DNA of 5,192 nucleotides from Prevotella sp. UBA3837 (GTDB lineage: Bacteria; Bacteroidota; Bacteroidia; Bacteroidales; Bacteroidaceae). Of the stretch, positions 4,595-5,192 are shown one piece after another. The notes beneath the pieces were generated by a model, which worked only from the letters and a program-made list of their open reading frames with translations, was not told where the DNA came from and did no database searches. Positions within the stretch are counted from its first letter, which is position 1; each line of letters starts with the position of its first letter. The stretch spans positions 1-5,192 of the forward strand of contig DGHX01000079.1 in NCBI GenBank assembly GCA_002392835.1, read 5' to 3'. Made by a program: the position numbers and the translations under genes.

Positions 4595-5192
4595 ATGCCT
4601 CCTGTGAAATCCATCGTCCCCGCCTTCAGAAGATACCTCCGCCTGGAGCGCAACTTCACCGAGAACACCGTCGACGCCTATATGCGCGACGTGGAGAAGC
4701 TGCTCGTCTACCTGAAGTCGGCCGGCATCGAGCCCACGGAGGCACGCCTCGAGGACCTGCAGGCCTTTGCCGCCTCGCTCCACGACATTGGCATCGGCGC
4801 GCGCTCGGCCTGTCGCGTGCTCAGTGGCGTCAGGTTGTTCTACCGCTTCCAGCTGCTCGACGGGTGGCGCGAAGACGACCCGTCGGAACTGCTCGAGAGT
4901 CCGCAGTTTGGTGACCATCTGCCCGAAGTGCTCAGCGTGGAAGAGGTGGACCGCTTAGAGCAGGCCATCGACCTGTCCAAGTGGGAAGGCCACCGCAACC
5001 GCGCCATCATTGAGGTGCTGTTCTCGTGCGGGCTGCGCGTTTCCGAGCTCACGCTGCTGAAGCTCTCCAACCTGTTTCTCGACGAAGGCTTCATCCGCGT
5101 GGAGGGCAAGGGGCGCAAAGAGCGGCTGGTGCCCATCTCGCCCAAGGCCATCCGCGAGCTGGGCTTCTGGTTCGACGACCGCAACCAGATGG
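4595..5192 (+). CDS. xerD: Site-specific tyrosine recombinase XerD (5' part, runs off the window)
   Basis: The frame encodes 199 residues before the window ends; the full protein should be about 300. XerC/XerD recombinases resolve chromosome dimers at the dif site during division. Residues about 5-90 are the N-terminal SAM-like core-binding domain, with the motifs RRYLRLERNFTENTVDAY and a GVRLFYRF helix. The linker LPEVLSVEEVDRL (109-121) leads into the catalytic domain. Arg148 in CGLRVSEL and Lys172 in EGKGRKERLVPI are the first catalytic residues and fall at the same positions I recall for E. coli XerD. The HxxR motif, second His and Tyr nucleophile lie beyond the edge. The ATG at 4595 is chosen because it follows the promoter closely and starts the domain at the normal distance. 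XerD is preferred over XerC because of the residue positions and linker motif, but a lone integrase of another type cannot be fully excluded without the C-terminus. Confidence 0.88.
   Translation, partial: MPPVKSIVPAFRRYLRLERNFTENTVDAYMRDVEKLLVYLKSAGIEPTEARLEDLQAFAASLHDIGIGARSACRVLSGVRLFYRFQLLDGWREDDPSELLESPQFGDHLPEVLSVEEVDRLEQAIDLSKWEGHRNRAIIEVLFSCGLRVSELTLLKLSNLFLDEGFIRVEGKGRKERLVPISPKAIRELGFWFDDRNQM

Noticed and set aside
4595..5192. Integrase of a mobile element
   Set aside because: Catalytic residue positions and domain motifs fit chromosomal XerD. No attachment-site repeats, tRNA or mobile-element genes are seen, though the C-terminus is out of view.

Overview
The window looks like chromosomal DNA from a Bacteroidales bacterium, most likely Prevotellaceae or a close relative. 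The evidence is: (i) proteins of Bacteroidota type, including a GH97 glycosidase and a long-form glutathione peroxidase; (ii) A/T-rich start regions with no Shine-Dalgarno sequences; (iii) a Bacteroidota-type promoter (TTTG, 19 bp, TAnnTTTG) in front of the last gene; and (iv) intergenic spacers with short tandem repeats. Coding sequence is GC-rich. Genus-level assignment is inference. All genes are on the + strand.

Layout: 1-121 is A/T-rich leader sequence. 122-1438 encodes an exported carbohydrate esterase of the CE7/acetylxylan esterase type with an extra N-terminal beta domain. 1439-1645 is an unusual spacer holding a five-copy heptamer tandem repeat, two abutting CTTG-loop hairpins and a run of AACTCCTG repeats. 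1646-2251 encodes a two-cysteine (thioredoxin-type) glutathione peroxidase with an N-terminal export signal. 2252-2409 contains a very strong intrinsic terminator whose right arm doubles as a promoter-like -7 box. 2410-4275 encodes an exported GH97 glycosidase whose active-site residues fit the retaining (alpha-galactosidase-like) branch, not the inverting SusB branch. 4276-4594 is a pyrimidine-rich spacer with a degenerate 32-bp direct repeat containing palindromes, a second inverted repeat and a good promoter. 4595 to the window end is the 5' two-thirds of a XerD-type tyrosine recombinase, cut by the window edge.

How the genes fit together: the esterase and the GH97 enzyme are both secreted glycan-processing enzymes. 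They could act on the same plant polysaccharides, the first removing acetyl groups and the second removing terminal alpha-linked sugars. No SusC/SusD pair or regulator is visible, so this is not demonstrably a polysaccharide utilisation locus. The peroxidase and the recombinase are housekeeping genes, and the terminator and long spacers suggest mostly separate transcription units. I see no CRISPR array, insertion sequence, tRNA or rRNA, and no clearly novel multi-gene system. The interesting material is in the three structured spacers and in the GH97 active-site signature.
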